A stretch of DNA of 64,000 nucleotides from Oscillospiraceae bacterium (GCA_012520915.1 JAAYNJ010000003.1:1-64000), one strand, 5' to 3'; counted from the stretch's first letter, positions 18,220 to 27,916 are shown. Notes: generated from the letters alone by a model not told the origin. Translations and numbers: made by a program.

Positions 18220-19113
18220 TTAAGCTTCGTCGACTTTTTTTAAACTATATCCGCCATGCACGTCAAAATATACTTTTTCAGGCGGGGTTTCCAAATCCCA
18301 CGGATTTTTTAAGTATGAGCGAAACAGGTTTAAGGCCAGACCCATCTCGCCTCCCACAGACACTCTTTCGTCAACAACAATACCGACGGGATATACCCTC
18401 TTGGCTTTAAGGGTTCCGTCCCTGGTCATATGGGGCCTGTATGTGCTCTTGCCTACGCCTAAAAAATAGCTCGTCGTTCCGAAGTTGTAGATGTGATGGT
18501 GTACATATTCCATATTTATCGAAGCCATATTGGTTATGAACATGCTTGTATGAAACGGAGACAGGTCCAGTATTTTTTTCGGTACTAACCCGAGCCTGTC
18601 CATCAACTTTGCCAACCCGACGACGACAGCTGCGAAACCGGGGATGGCGAGCAGGAAATTCACGAACTTATCAAGGTTGTTTTTGTCTTCAACTTCCTTG
18701 TTGTCATCGATGACCTTCTGTACTCTTTTGGCAACATCATATATGGTATCGGAAGGGTCAAATTTTATTTTTACGGTAGTTTCCGCAACGCCCTTCTTTC
18801 CGCGCTGTTTCAATATTGCAAAGGACACGGCAAGCTCGTTTCGTGCATAGAGCTTTTTCCCCACGACAAACCGATTAATATGAGGCATTTGAGAAATCGT
18901 CCTCACAAATGCGGCGATAATCACCGACATATGCGTTACCGAAAAGCCCTCATTCCTTTTTTCCCTTATGTATTTTCTCAGGATATCGCCGTCAATAAAC
19001 TGTGTCGACATCACCTGAGCATCACTTCTCTTTGTCATTATATAGGGCGTCAATCTCGTTATAGGATCGATTGCGCTACCTACCGATCTCCCATCGGGTC
19101 TTCTGCCAAACAT
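18220..19113 (-). CDS. 2-oxoacid dehydrogenase E2-like acyltransferase domain, catalytic motif absent
   Basis: The 297-residue protein resembles the chloramphenicol-acetyltransferase-fold catalytic domain of E2 subunits. Segments such as SFAILKQRGKKG, LSPFHTSMFITNM and the ending YPVGIVVDERVSVGGEMGLA occupy the expected positions. However, the E2 active-site motif HxxxDG appears here as ERVSVGG, without the His or Asp, and there is no lipoyl or E1/E3-binding domain. It is therefore unlikely to act as a normal E2 and may bind a CoA ester or have another role. The ATG at 19113 follows AGGGGG; a TTG ten codons earlier lacks a site. Confidence 0.75.
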   Translation of the reverse strand: MFGRRPDGRSVGSAIDPITRLTPYIMTKRSDAQVMSTQFIDGDILRKYIREKRNEGFSVTHMSVIIAAFVRTISQMPHINRFVVGKKLYARNELAVSFAILKQRGKKGVAETTVKIKFDPSDTIYDVAKRVQKVIDDNKEVEDKNNLDKFVNFLLAIPGFAAVVVGLAKLMDRLGLVPKKILDLSPFHTSMFITNMASINMEYVHHHIYNFGTTSYFLGVGKSTYRPHMTRDGTLKAKRVYPVGIVVDERVSVGGEMGLALNLFRSYLKNPWDLETPPEKVYFDVHGGYSLKKVDEA

Positions 19114-19187
19114 ACCTTCCCCCTGTTGATTTTTGATTATCAATCTTTCGTATTATAATCCGGTCCTGTTTTAAACAGTCCGTTTGT

Positions 19188-19994
19188 TCACAGTACGTAT
19201 CCCTCAAATATTACCGATTCTCCCTTTTTTATCAGGTTTTTGTGTACTTCCGCATCGGTAACGGTCCAATTAAATACAGTTGCGCCGAGAAGCCGGTTGA
19301 CAGCCAGCGAAAAGCCTTTTTCATTCCATTTATAAGCGATGAAGTCGGGTCTGGATATGAAGTTGGTGAGGAGATTGCCCAGTAAAAACGCTATTGTCCT
19401 TGTTGTTTCGCCGGAATAGCTCGAGGCGCTCATGGCAAGTTGTCCCCTCACGGTTTTCGGGGAATTCTTTCTGAACCAGCCGACTATGTTTGGGTCAAAA
19501 CTCTCTATGCAATAATCTCCGGAATATTCATTTAAAATCTTTTCCGTTAAACCGCAAAGCTTTTCTCTTGACTCGGCGGAAGTTGTCGTCTTAAGTTCAA
19601 CAATAATCGGATAGCGGGTATCCGCCGCCTTGAGCACATCGCTTAACAGCGGGATTTTCTTGTCCGTTTTGAAAATCTTCAGCTCTTTAAGCTCTTCATA
19701 CATCATCTCGTCTATTCTTTTGTCAATTCCGCAGGCTCTGACCAAATCGTCGTCGTGAAATACCACGACCTCGTTGTCCTTTGTCAATCTGACATCAAGC
19801 TCGAACCCGTAGCCGTGTTCATTGGCCTTTAAAAAAGATTCTATTGAATTTTCCGGTATGAGGTCGTCATGGAGACCCCTGTGGGCATAACTTCTGTTTG
19901 CAAATCTCCCCCCGGCGGCTTTATTGGTTATCCGGGGAAAAACGAGAAAGAGATAAACAAGAAAAATAATCGCAAATATAAATATAAACCACAT
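19188..19994 (-). CDS. Glycerophosphodiester phosphodiesterase family protein, membrane-anchored
   Basis: The protein (268 residues) has one N-terminal hydrophobic helix (about 3-20) and then the GDPD TIM-barrel. The signature is AHRGLHDDLIPENSIESF with the catalytic His, then FELDVRLTKDNEVVVFHDD with the metal-binding Glu-Asp pair and second His. Such enzymes split glycerophosphodiesters to glycerol 3-phosphate and an alcohol. The anchor suggests action at the membrane face. Its start touches the stop of the NUDIX gene, so the two are likely in one transcript. Confidence 0.88.
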   Translation of the reverse strand: MWFIFIFAIIFLVYLFLVFPRITNKAAGGRFANRSYAHRGLHDDLIPENSIESFLKANEHGYGFELDVRLTKDNEVVVFHDDDLVRACGIDKRIDEMMYEELKELKIFKTDKKIPLLSDVLKAADTRYPIIVELKTTTSAESREKLCGLTEKILNEYSGDYCIESFDPNIVGWFRKNSPKTVRGQLAMSASSYSGETTRTIAFLLGNLLTNFISRPDFIAYKWNEKGFSLAVNRLLGATVFNWTVTDAEVHKNLIKKGESVIFEGYVL

Positions 19995-20554
19995 TATTTC
20001 ATTCCCCAGTCCCGCCGAGACATTTTTCTAAGCTTGTCAACCTTAAGAAGCAGAGCTATGGTTTTCCCGTCTTCAATTTCGCCGTTCACCGCCATTTTCA
20101 CAGCGTCATTTATATTTATTTTTTCACAGGCGAGAAGTTCTCCTTCATCGAGAGACTGCTCTCCTACAGATGCAATTTCTGCATAATATAAGTATATAAC
20201 TTCACTGCTGTAACCGGGTGTCGGCAGAAATTTTCCCACAAAATGAATATCCGAACATATAACACCCGTTTCTTCTTTCAATTCTCTCAGGGCCGCAGCC
20301 TCGGGTTGTTCTCCTATGCCGAGTTTTCCCGCAGGAAGTTCAAGAAGCTCCTTGCCTGCGGCATATCTGTATTGCTTTACAAAAAATATATTGTCCTCGT
20401 CATCCACCGCCGCCATACAGACGCCGCCGGAGTGTTCGACCACTTCTCTCACCGAACCTCTTCCGTCCGACAATACCACTTCATCCACATGCACATCAAA
20501 GACTTTTCCCGAAAACACTTTTGTGCCGGCAATTTTTTGTTCATAAAATGACAT
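19994..20554 (-). CDS. nudF: NUDIX hydrolase, probable ADP-ribose pyrophosphatase
   Basis: The 186-residue protein contains the NUDIX box as [22 protein letters not shown] (pattern Gx5Ex7REUxEExG). A Pro-rich [15 protein letters not shown] follows about 20 residues later, a feature of the ADP-ribose pyrophosphatase group (YqkG/NudF), which makes AMP and ribose 5-phosphate from ADP-ribose. AGGAGA lies ahead of the ATG. It overlaps the GDPD gene by one base. Sugar-nucleotide substrates other than ADP-ribose cannot be excluded. Confidence 0.88.
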   Translation of the reverse strand: MSFYEQKIAGTKVFSGKVFDVHVDEVVLSDGRGSVREVVEHSGGVCMAAVDDEDNIFFVKQYRYAAGKELLELPAGKLGIGEQPEAAALRELKEETGVICSDIHFVGKFLPTPGYSSEVIYLYYAEIASVGEQSLDEGELLACEKININDAVKMAVNGEIEDGKTIALLLKVDKLRKMSRRDWGMK

Positions 20555-20580
20555 ATAATTATCTCCTACAGCGAAAATTT

Positions 20581-20610
20581 ATTATACCATCATATAAGCA
20601 GAAGTGACAA
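20581..20610 (-). promoter_or_regulatory. Promoter of the nudF-GDPD operon
   Basis: On the minus strand a -35 box TTGTCA (20610-20605), an 18-nt spacer and a consensus -10 box TATAAT (20586-20581) lie about 27 bases upstream of the NUDIX start codon. Confidence 0.65.
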
Positions 20611-20668
20611 AATACTCCTTTTCAGCCTGTTGCCACGGTTAAATATTTTGCAAAAATTGAGGTTTTAC

Positions 20669-21226
20669 ATGAAAACTGTAATATTTAACGGTTCTCCGAG
20701 AAAAAGCGGAGATACCGCTACCCTGATTAATGAATTCCGCAGTGAACTTAAAGGAAAGATAACCGTATTTTCCGCATATGCCGGTGGAATAAGTCCCTGT
20801 ACAGACTGCAGATACTGTCATGAGCACAGCGGCTGTTCGATTGCGGACGGCATGGACGGTGTTTATAACTCGATATCCGATTGCGACAATCTGGTGATCG
20901 CTTCACCGTTGCATTTTTCGGAGTTGAGCGGTCCGCTTTTATCGTTGTTCGGGAGATTTCAAACATATTATGCAGCAAAATACATAAGAAAAAAACCCGA
21001 AAAAATAAAGAGGAAAAACGGTGTTCTCATTCTTGCCGGCGGCGGAAGCGGGGGCAGCGAATCCGCTGTGCGGACGGCGGAGACGGTTTTTCAGATGCTC
21101 AACACCGAGTGCGTTTCAGTAGTTACAAGTCTTAAAACCGATGTCCTGCCGGCCTCTTTGGATGAAGCTGCCCTTTCGGATGCCCGAAACGCGGGAAAAC
21201 TCCTGTCCTCATTGAGCAGGTCGTAA
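20669..21226 (+). CDS. Flavodoxin-family NAD(P)H-dependent FMN reductase
   Basis: The 185-residue protein begins MKTVIFNGSPRKSGDT, the phosphate-binding loop of the NADPH-dependent FMN reductase/flavodoxin fold. CTDCRYCHEHSGCSIADGM follows, a Cys-rich segment common to iron-sulfur flavoproteins of this group, though only some bind a cluster. The start ATG has TGAGG six bases upstream; a TTG 13 codons earlier has no site. The role is probably FMN-dependent reduction of quinone-like or unknown substrates. It converges with the FemX-like gene nine bases away. Confidence 0.85.
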   Translation: MKTVIFNGSPRKSGDTATLINEFRSELKGKITVFSAYAGGISPCTDCRYCHEHSGCSIADGMDGVYNSISDCDNLVIASPLHFSELSGPLLSLFGRFQTYYAAKYIRKKPEKIKRKNGVLILAGGGSGGSESAVRTAETVFQMLNTECVSVVTSLKTDVLPASLDEAALSDARNAGKLLSSLSRS

Positions 21227-21234
21227 GATCCCTG

Positions 21235-22536
21235 TCAGCTTTGAGATTTAAAGAGCCTCTTTATCTTTCTAATAAAGGATTTGACATCGAAAACCACATT
21301 CCTGTAGATCGGTATCGCCTTTTGATACAGCAGGTACCAAAACGGCTTTAAAACATAATCGAACTCTCCTATAAACTCTACCGGCCTGCCTCCAAACTGC
21401 TTTTTAAACTCGTGAATGCCTTTAAGATTTTCATTGTCGGGATCGAATGAGGTTCCGAACTGATCCATCCAGATATCCCCCGCCCTCTTTCTGTCGAGAA
21501 TTTTTTCGAGGTAGACACGGTTGTTTATGAAACTCTCCTTCATATCGGATAAGCTGCCTGCGTGCACCGCCCAGCTTCGATGTCCCCAATGCACGACCAG
21601 ATGGGCGGAAACCACGACCTCTTTCCCGTATTTTTCAACCTGACTTGCAAAATAGGGGATTTCCCTTTTTATTCTGTTTATCGAGAGCTCCGCTTCTCTG
21701 AGGTGGTGCTCTTTTTTATATGAAGTTTTTTTCTTCTCTATGCTTTCCAAATCACTCTCGAGCTTTTTCACAATTTCCCCGGGAAAGAGTTTTCCCACAT
21801 ACAGAGTGACCATCCCGGCATCGCCCAGTATTTTGTAAAAGTTTTCATAGTAACTGTCGGGATAGGCGTAATAGTCTTCCCTTTCGCTGGTATGTCTTAT
21901 AAGTCCGCAGAACTTTTTAATGTCATCCTGCCGCCCCTTATATATTTCAGAAGGATAGTTCGAGCCTTTCCTGGCATTTTTAAGAATTGTTTTTGATATT
22001 CTCCCAAGAATCTCATCCTCTTCACCGCTCAAATCTATTCTAAAACTGTTTCTCGGCTGTGTCCTGTCGAACCCTCTGTTAAAGCCTCTGTGTTTGAACC
22101 CCAAACGCATAAGGCTTTCGAAAACTTCCGTATTATCAAAACCGCCTATTACCCTCTCTCCGTCGGCATCTATTTCATACCTTTCTATATCCGGATCTAT
22201 TCTGAAAAACATCGCGCCTTTTGTTTTACAGTATTCGGAAGTATACTCGGTAATCTTTTTCAGAAGTTCCCGGTCAAAAAAATCAACAACATACCCCCTC
22301 GGGGCATAGAAATACCCGGGAAAAAACCGGGGTTTTCTCTCCAGAAGAAGCACGGCGGCACAAAGGTTTTCGCCCTTTTTCAAGCCGATTCGATGCGCCT
22401 TGAGCCCTCTCTGCTGCTCGTTGAATTCACCCCATGTGCTGCTCTGCATAAAGTGGGATTTCAGCGGATGGTTTTTTACAAAATCATCAAATTCATCTTT
22501 ATCGATGTTTTCTACATAAACTGTTTTTTCAGACAA
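21235..22536 (-). CDS. FemX/FemAB-family aminoacyltransferase
   Basis: Members add amino acids from aminoacyl-tRNA to the lipid II or peptidoglycan cross-bridge. The 433-residue protein has the two GNAT-like halves, with HFMQSSTWGEFNEQQ near the start, and a helical hairpin insertion around residues 245-300 (two basic, Glu-rich helices) like that of FemA, which resembles the arm of seryl-tRNA synthetase. The next conserved part is HLVVHWGHRSWAVHAGS. The start is given as TTG at 22536, weakly supported. Adjacent to rsmG. The amino acid transferred is unknown. Confidence 0.85.
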   Translation of the reverse strand: MSEKTVYVENIDKDEFDDFVKNHPLKSHFMQSSTWGEFNEQQRGLKAHRIGLKKGENLCAAVLLLERKPRFFPGYFYAPRGYVVDFFDRELLKKITEYTSEYCKTKGAMFFRIDPDIERYEIDADGERVIGGFDNTEVFESLMRLGFKHRGFNRGFDRTQPRNSFRIDLSGEEDEILGRISKTILKNARKGSNYPSEIYKGRQDDIKKFCGLIRHTSEREDYYAYPDSYYENFYKILGDAGMVTLYVGKLFPGEIVKKLESDLESIEKKKTSYKKEHHLREAELSINRIKREIPYFASQVEKYGKEVVVSAHLVVHWGHRSWAVHAGSLSDMKESFINNRVYLEKILDRKRAGDIWMDQFGTSFDPDNENLKGIHEFKKQFGGRPVEFIGEFDYVLKPFWYLLYQKAIPIYRNVVFDVKSFIRKIKRLFKSQS

Positions 22537-22559
22537 TATGGCATACCGTCCCGTTTGTT

Positions 22560-23258
22560 TTAAAGGGGTTTGTTTTTAATAAGATTCCCCGACCTCGGAT
22601 AAGTCTCCGGCGTATCTTTTATTTTTCTGATCTTGATTATACATCTCCCGGACCCGTCGCCGAGCATATATTCCTTACATCCTGCAAGTTTTCCCCCAAG
22701 AATGTTTATCGCCGACATCGATCTTTCGAGTTCTTCCCCATAAGAAGGTCCCTTCATTGCCAGCATGTACCCTCCCGCGGACAACAGCGGGATACAGTAT
22801 TCGGCGAGTTTCGGAAGATCCGCAACCGCCCTTGAGATGACGGTATCAAATCTTTCGCGGTAATCCCTTCTGCCGATATCTTCGGCCCTGGCCGTCAGAA
22901 ACGATGCTTTCAGTCCCAATTCAGAGAAAATTTTTTCAACGGCGCGGAGCTTTTTGCCGGTGGAATCGAGAAGCGTCAGTTCGCACTCGGGTTTGAGTAC
23001 GGCTACCGCGACCCCGGGAAATCCTCCTCCCGTTCCTACATCAATGACTTTTCCGGCAACCTCTTCAAGCGAACAGAGAAATGCGCTGTCGGTTATGTGT
23101 TTTGTAACGAATTCACCACTGTCTCTAATCGATGTCAGGTTTAAAAAGCGGTTTACTTCAAGTATCTCTTCCCTGTATCTTTCAAATATATTCGCTTCTT
23201 CGGATGTTATGGATATACCCATTTCTTTAAGTTCGTCAATAATTCTGTCCGCACTCAT
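22560..23258 (-). CDS. rsmG: 16S rRNA (guanine-527-N7)-methyltransferase RsmG
   Basis: The 232-residue protein methylates G527 of 16S rRNA. The SAM-binding motif is VIDVGTGGGFPGVAVAVLKP, and NLTSIRDSGEFVTKHITDS precedes it as usual. VISRAVADLPKLAEY follows. The ATG at 23258 overlaps the stop of mnmG in ATGA; an upstream in-frame reading lies inside mnmG. It is the usual neighbour of mnmG in the origin region. Confidence 0.95.
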   Translation of the reverse strand: MSADRIIDELKEMGISITSEEANIFERYREEILEVNRFLNLTSIRDSGEFVTKHITDSAFLCSLEEVAGKVIDVGTGGGFPGVAVAVLKPECELTLLDSTGKKLRAVEKIFSELGLKASFLTARAEDIGRRDYRERFDTVISRAVADLPKLAEYCIPLLSAGGYMLAMKGPSYGEELERSMSAINILGGKLAGCKEYMLGDGSGRCIIKIRKIKDTPETYPRSGNLIKNKPL

Positions 23259-25144
23259 TGCTTCTTGTCCCCATGCTTTCTGAGCCAAATCGTCAGGACG
23301 GCTATATCCGCAGGACTTACGCCGCTCACCCTGGAAGCCTGTCCGATTGACAAAGGCATCACCTTGGACAGCTTGTCTGCGGCTTCAATTCTGAGTCCGC
23401 GGATTTTTTTGTAGTCCATATCTTCTCTGAGTCGCATTTTTTCATATTTCTTTTGTTTTTCTACCTGTTTCCTTTGCCTTTTTATATACCCCTCATATTT
23501 TATTTCAATCTCCGCTTTTTTTGCCGTTTCTTCGTCCGTAAGGCCGCCGTCGGGATCAAACCGCTTTATCGCCTCATAGCTTACCCGCGGCCGCTTTAAC
23601 AGATTTTCGATTGTTGTTGAATTATTGAGCCTGTCCTCTCCGATTGAACACAGCACCTCGTTGATTTCCTTTGACGCTTTGATATTGGTAACCTTCATTC
23701 TTGCCAATTCGTTTTCGAGTTTCCTGCTGTTTCTCTGAAATCTTTCATATCTCTCATCGTCAACGGAACCTATTTCTCTTCCTATTTCACACATTCTTCT
23801 GTCCGCATTGTCCTGTCTTAAGACAAGCCGATATTCGCTTCTTGAAGTCATTATTCTGTAAGGATCGGTAACACCCTTTGTGACGAGGTCGTCAATCATC
23901 GTTCCCAGATAAGATCCGCTTCTCTCAAAAACAACCGCTTGTTTATTCTGAACTTTTCTGGCGGCATTTACCCCCGCGACGAATCCGAGGGCCGCCGCTT
24001 CCTCGTAGCCCGAAGTGCCGCAAAACTGCCCGGCGCCGAAAAGCCCTTCAATGACACGGCTTTCAAGGGAAGGCTTCAGGGTCGTGGGGTCGCAGCATTC
24101 ATATTCTATTGCATAGGCGGGCCGCATCAGTTCGACCCTTTCGAGTCCCGGCACCGTCCTGTACATTTCATATTGGACATCAATCGGAAGGGAGGTGCTC
24201 ATTCCCTGCAGATACATTTCCTCCGTTTCAAGACCGCAGGGCTCGACAAACAGCTGGTGTTTTTCCTTGTCCGGGAATCTCACGACCTTATCCTCTATCG
24301 ACGGGCAGTATCTCGGGCCGACTCCCTCAATTATCCCGACATACAAAGGAGATCTGTCAAGGTTGTTCCTGATGATTTCGTGAGTTCTTTCATTTGTGGC
24401 CGTGATATAGCAGTCGACAAGATTTTTCGGGATGAAATCACTCATAAAACTGAAGGGAACCGGTTTTTTGTCTCCCGCCTGCACCTTCATCTTTGAAAAA
24501 TCAATACTCCTCCTGTGAACCCTTGCGGGAGTTCCCGTTTTGAATCTCCTCATGGAGATTCCCCATTTTTTAAGGTCTTCGGCGAGTTTGTCGGAAGAAG
24601 AGACGGAGTCGGGGCCACTGCTGTATCCGGTCGGCCCTACAAATATCTTTCCTCCGAGATAGGTTCCGGTTGCTATAATCACACATTTTGCAGCAAAATA
24701 CGCACCGAGTCTTGTATATACTCCGGTAACTTTATTGTTTTCTACGGAAATGCCGACAACTTCATCCTGGATTACATCGAGACCGCTCTGCTTTTCAAGT
24801 GCGTTTTTCATGTAGCTTGTGTATTTGCGTCTATCCGTCTGTACCCTTAAGGAATGAACCGCCGGGCCCTTTTTCAGATTGAGCGTTCTGCTTTGAATCG
24901 ATGTCGCGTCTGCGGCTTTTCCGATTTCACCCCCCATGGCATCAATCTCAAACACAAGATGGGCCTTTGCAGTCCCTCCGATTGAGGGATTGCAGGGCAA
25001 ATTTCCCACAGCGTCGAGGGACAGGGTAAAAACCGCGGTTGAAGCTTTGAGTTTTGCCGAAACGAGCGCCGCTTCAATTCCCGCATGTCCCGCCCCGACA
25101 ACAATGACATCGTAACTGCCTATTTTAACGATATTTTCTCTCAT
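23255..25144 (-). CDS. mnmG: tRNA uridine-5-carboxymethylaminomethyl modification enzyme MnmG (GidA)
   Basis: MnmG works with MnmE to place the (carboxymethyl)aminomethyl group at the wobble uridine of several tRNAs, using FAD and a folate donor. The 629-residue protein has the FAD-binding VVGAGHAGIEAA near residue 15, NLPCNPSIGGTAKAHLV, and the family C-terminal helices ending VSGVSPADIAVLTIWLRK. AGGAG is four bases before the ATG. It begins eight bases after mnmE and overlaps rsmG, in the common origin-region order. Confidence 0.97.
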   Translation of the reverse strand: MRENIVKIGSYDVIVVGAGHAGIEAALVSAKLKASTAVFTLSLDAVGNLPCNPSIGGTAKAHLVFEIDAMGGEIGKAADATSIQSRTLNLKKGPAVHSLRVQTDRRKYTSYMKNALEKQSGLDVIQDEVVGISVENNKVTGVYTRLGAYFAAKCVIIATGTYLGGKIFVGPTGYSSGPDSVSSSDKLAEDLKKWGISMRRFKTGTPARVHRRSIDFSKMKVQAGDKKPVPFSFMSDFIPKNLVDCYITATNERTHEIIRNNLDRSPLYVGIIEGVGPRYCPSIEDKVVRFPDKEKHQLFVEPCGLETEEMYLQGMSTSLPIDVQYEMYRTVPGLERVELMRPAYAIEYECCDPTTLKPSLESRVIEGLFGAGQFCGTSGYEEAAALGFVAGVNAARKVQNKQAVVFERSGSYLGTMIDDLVTKGVTDPYRIMTSRSEYRLVLRQDNADRRMCEIGREIGSVDDERYERFQRNSRKLENELARMKVTNIKASKEINEVLCSIGEDRLNNSTTIENLLKRPRVSYEAIKRFDPDGGLTDEETAKKAEIEIKYEGYIKRQRKQVEKQKKYEKMRLREDMDYKKIRGLRIEAADKLSKVMPLSIGQASRVSGVSPADIAVLTIWLRKHGDKKQ

Positions 25145-25152
25145 CTATCTCC

Positions 25153-26529
25153 TTATTTTCCGACACAGAAGTCTTCGAAAACTCTGTCTATAACCGCTTC
25201 AGAGACATTTTCGCCGGAGAGTTCCATAACCGCCGACAGAGCTTCATCGAGAAGGGCATATACAACATCGAGGGTCAGCCCGCTCAACAAAGTTTTTTTA
25301 CATTCGCAGATCACGTTAAGCACCTTTACCGCCGCGGATCTCTGCCTTTCGTTTGTTATTATAGGTGCATCGGACTCAAAATCATCAATTCCTATAACTT
25401 TTGAAACAGCCTTATCTATTGCCTGAAGCGAGCTTTTGTCCTTCGCCGTTATATAAATGGTTTCCTCGAAAAGTTCTTCGTACTCTTCAAAATCCATTTT
25501 CTGTTTCAGGTCGGTCTTATTGACTATTGCAATCGCCTTTTTATCTTTAAGTTTCTTTATTATCTCTATATCATCATCCGCGAGTTTTCTCGATGAATCA
25601 AATACAGCCAAAATAAGGGAGGAGCTTTTTATGCGGTCAATCGATCTGTTGACCCCTTCGCGTTCGACGAAATCGTCGGAATACCTGATTCCCGCCGTAT
25701 CGGCAAGGATCAAAGTAGTCCCTCCGAGTGTCACGCTGTGTTCCAGAACATCTCTTGTCGTTCCGGCGACCGGTGTCACAATCGCCTTTTCATAACCCGA
25801 TATGAGGTTCATCAACGTGCTTTTGCCTACATTCGGGCTTCCTATTATCGCTGTCGGAATTCCTCTCAATATATGCAGACCTACCTCATAGGAGCTTATC
25901 AGTTTCTTAAGACTTTTTTCTATGCCGTCTATTTTCTCAATTAATTCTTCCTCGTCGACCTCCTCGACGTCTTCTTCCGGAAAGTCTATCCATGCGGCAA
26001 TGGATGCCTGGCAGGACAAAATCGTGTCCTTTATTGATTCTGTTTCTCTGTGAAGATTTCCTTTGGACTGGGAATATGCGGCTCTCTGTCCCGATTTTGA
26101 GGCGGCGGAAATTATTTCCGCTATTCCTTCCGCCTCGGTCAGGGATATTCTCCCGTTCAAAAAGGCTCTCTTTGTAAACTCGCCCGCCCAAGCCATCCTC
26201 GCCCCGATATCCAATATCCCTCTGAGCAGAGCCTCTACAACCACGGGGCCGCCGTGGCATTGAAATTCGACAACATCTTCCCCCGTATAGCTCTTGGGGG
26301 CTCTGAAAAGAAGGGCTATGCAGGTGTCCCTTACCGGACTTTCCGCTATTTCGACCTCGCCGAGGGAGACGCTGTATCCTTTCATTTCGGAAAGTTTGAT
26401 GCCGCTTTTTGCCGAAAAGATTTTATCGGCTATTTCAATCGCTTCGTTGCCCGATATTCTAATCACACCAATCGCGCCTTTGCCCGACGGTGTAGCAATT
26501 GCAGCTATTGTATCATTGAGATTGTACAC
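25153..26529 (-). CDS. mnmE: tRNA modification GTPase MnmE (TrmE)
   Basis: The 458-residue protein has the N-terminal folate-binding domain starting DTIAAIATPSGKGAIGVIRISG, a helical region, an inserted G domain with Walker A GSPNVGKST (230-238), and the conserved C-terminal FxxFCVGK containing the essential Cys. The start is GTG, with GGGAG six bases upstream. It lies upstream of mnmG, its partner. Length is that of the family. Confidence 0.97.
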   Translation of the reverse strand: MYNLNDTIAAIATPSGKGAIGVIRISGNEAIEIADKIFSAKSGIKLSEMKGYSVSLGEVEIAESPVRDTCIALLFRAPKSYTGEDVVEFQCHGGPVVVEALLRGILDIGARMAWAGEFTKRAFLNGRISLTEAEGIAEIISAASKSGQRAAYSQSKGNLHRETESIKDTILSCQASIAAWIDFPEEDVEEVDEEELIEKIDGIEKSLKKLISSYEVGLHILRGIPTAIIGSPNVGKSTLMNLISGYEKAIVTPVAGTTRDVLEHSVTLGGTTLILADTAGIRYSDDFVEREGVNRSIDRIKSSSLILAVFDSSRKLADDDIEIIKKLKDKKAIAIVNKTDLKQKMDFEEYEELFEETIYITAKDKSSLQAIDKAVSKVIGIDDFESDAPIITNERQRSAAVKVLNVICECKKTLLSGLTLDVVYALLDEALSAVMELSGENVSEAVIDRVFEDFCVGK

Positions 26530-26537
26530 CTTTCACT

Positions 26538-26570
26538 CCCTCAACTAACCGGGTTTTTAACTATTATATG
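26538..26570 (-). promoter_or_regulatory. Possible promoter region upstream of mnmE
   Basis: Between jag and mnmE, the minus strand shows a TATAAT hexamer (within 26563-26572) with a TTGATT 18 bases upstream of it, near the jag terminator. A promoter here would give mnmE-mnmG-rsmG its own transcript. Exact boundaries are approximate. Confidence 0.4.
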
Positions 26571-26595
26571 TAAAAATATGCACTATAATCAAAAT

Positions 26596-26619
26596 ATGAG
26601 GGAAAATATTTTCCCTCAT
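26596..26619 (-). terminator. Terminator-like palindrome after jag
   Basis: A perfect 24-base palindrome (ATGAGGGAAAAT and its complement, no separate loop) lies about 70 bases beyond the jag stop on the minus strand and is followed by ATTTTG. It may end the rpmH-jag transcript. Confidence 0.6.
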
Positions 26620-26686
26620 CTGCCATTCTTTCATGACGTTAGGCAATTCAATGTAATATCAATATCCCCCGCTCGCATACACAAAA

Positions 26687-27754
26687 CTATATGTCGATTT
26701 TGCTGTAGAGGTTTTTTTCCGTTTCAGGCTGTGTTATTTCTTCCTTTATCTGCGGCGGAGGATCGGTTTTTCGGTTCTGGCGTTTGCCGGCAGGTTTCCT
26801 GCCTCTTTTTCTATCGGGTCTTCCGCCCCCCTGTTTCTGACCGGGACGTTCGCCCTCTTTGAGTATAACGACCCTTCTCCTGGGGTCCTGACCGACAGAC
26901 TCGGAATGTACTCCGGGTATTTCCTGAATCACGCTGTGAATAATACGCCTTTCGTACGGATTCATAGGTTCAAGCGTCTGACTCCTGTCGCTCTTTAAAA
27001 CTCTCTTTGCAACCCTCTTGGCCAAGGCGTTCAGAGCCTTTTCCCTGTCTTTTCTGTAATTTGCAATATCTACCGATATCTTGCAATAATCTCCCCCGGA
27101 CCTGTTGCCCGCAAGAAGACTCAAATACTGCAGCGCGTCCATTGTTTCGCCGCGCCTTCCGATAAGCATTGAGGCGTCCTCCCCCGCTATTGTAAATTTA
27201 AAGCCTCTGGGGATTTCTTCTATTCCGAAGACAACACTCTTTGCGCCCATCTTGTCGACAATAGTCCTTAGATATTCGTATGCCGTCTTCGCTGAAATCG
27301 GAAGCTCGCTCTCTTCAACGGTTTTTAAATCTTCCGTTTCCGATTCTTTTTCTATTGCTTCTGAACTGCCGTCTTTGACTTTGTCTTCGGTTGCGGCATC
27401 GGTTTTAGCTTTTTCGATTTTTTTCTCTTGCTTTACATTTTCGATTTTTTTAGTCTCCGCTTTCTTAGAGACCTGAATCGTGTCGGCGCTTTTTTTCACC
27501 TCTTTAACATTTTCGGATTGTTCGTTATCCGTTTGTTCTTCCGGCATCAATCCCATCTGTCCTATCAGTTCCTTTATCGACAGCGATTCCTCACTTACAA
27601 AAACCCTGACTTTCGCCGGTATGGTTCTAAACAGCTTTTTTTGTTCTATCTCCAATACTTCGACGCTTACTTCATCGCGAGAGCGAGAAAGAGCTTTACA
27701 GGCTTTGTTTACAGCTTCTTCAACTGTCTTTCCCGTTACAATAATCTCCTGCAT
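26687..27754 (-). CDS. jag: Jag/KhpB RNA-binding protein (SpoIIIJ-associated)
   Basis: The 355-residue protein has the Jag N-terminal domain (EIIVTGKTVEEAVNKACKAL), a long Glu/Lys/Val-rich linker of about 100 residues, a KH domain with IGRRGETMDALQYLS and an R3H domain ending NPYERRIIHSVIQ. The C-terminal tail is rich in Arg, Gly and Lys. KhpB-type proteins bind RNA and are involved in cell division and growth. The linker is longer than usual. The start at 27754 aligns with the family N-terminus; an ATG eight codons earlier cannot be ruled out. It follows yidC as usual. Confidence 0.92.
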   Translation of the reverse strand: MQEIIVTGKTVEEAVNKACKALSRSRDEVSVEVLEIEQKKLFRTIPAKVRVFVSEESLSIKELIGQMGLMPEEQTDNEQSENVKEVKKSADTIQVSKKAETKKIENVKQEKKIEKAKTDAATEDKVKDGSSEAIEKESETEDLKTVEESELPISAKTAYEYLRTIVDKMGAKSVVFGIEEIPRGFKFTIAGEDASMLIGRRGETMDALQYLSLLAGNRSGGDYCKISVDIANYRKDREKALNALAKRVAKRVLKSDRSQTLEPMNPYERRIIHSVIQEIPGVHSESVGQDPRRRVVILKEGERPGQKQGGGRPDRKRGRKPAGKRQNRKTDPPPQIKEEITQPETEKNLYSKIDI

Positions 27755-27916
27755 TTGAGGGACAATCCTTTCATACATTAATCTGTCTTACAGCTATGAC
27801 TTTATTCAGAAATAAACTTATATATAATTTAAAAATATATCATATAACTTTTGTGTATTGTAATTATAGCCTATTTTAGTGCTTTATAACAACCGGATTT
27901 TCCTCGTGTAAATTCA

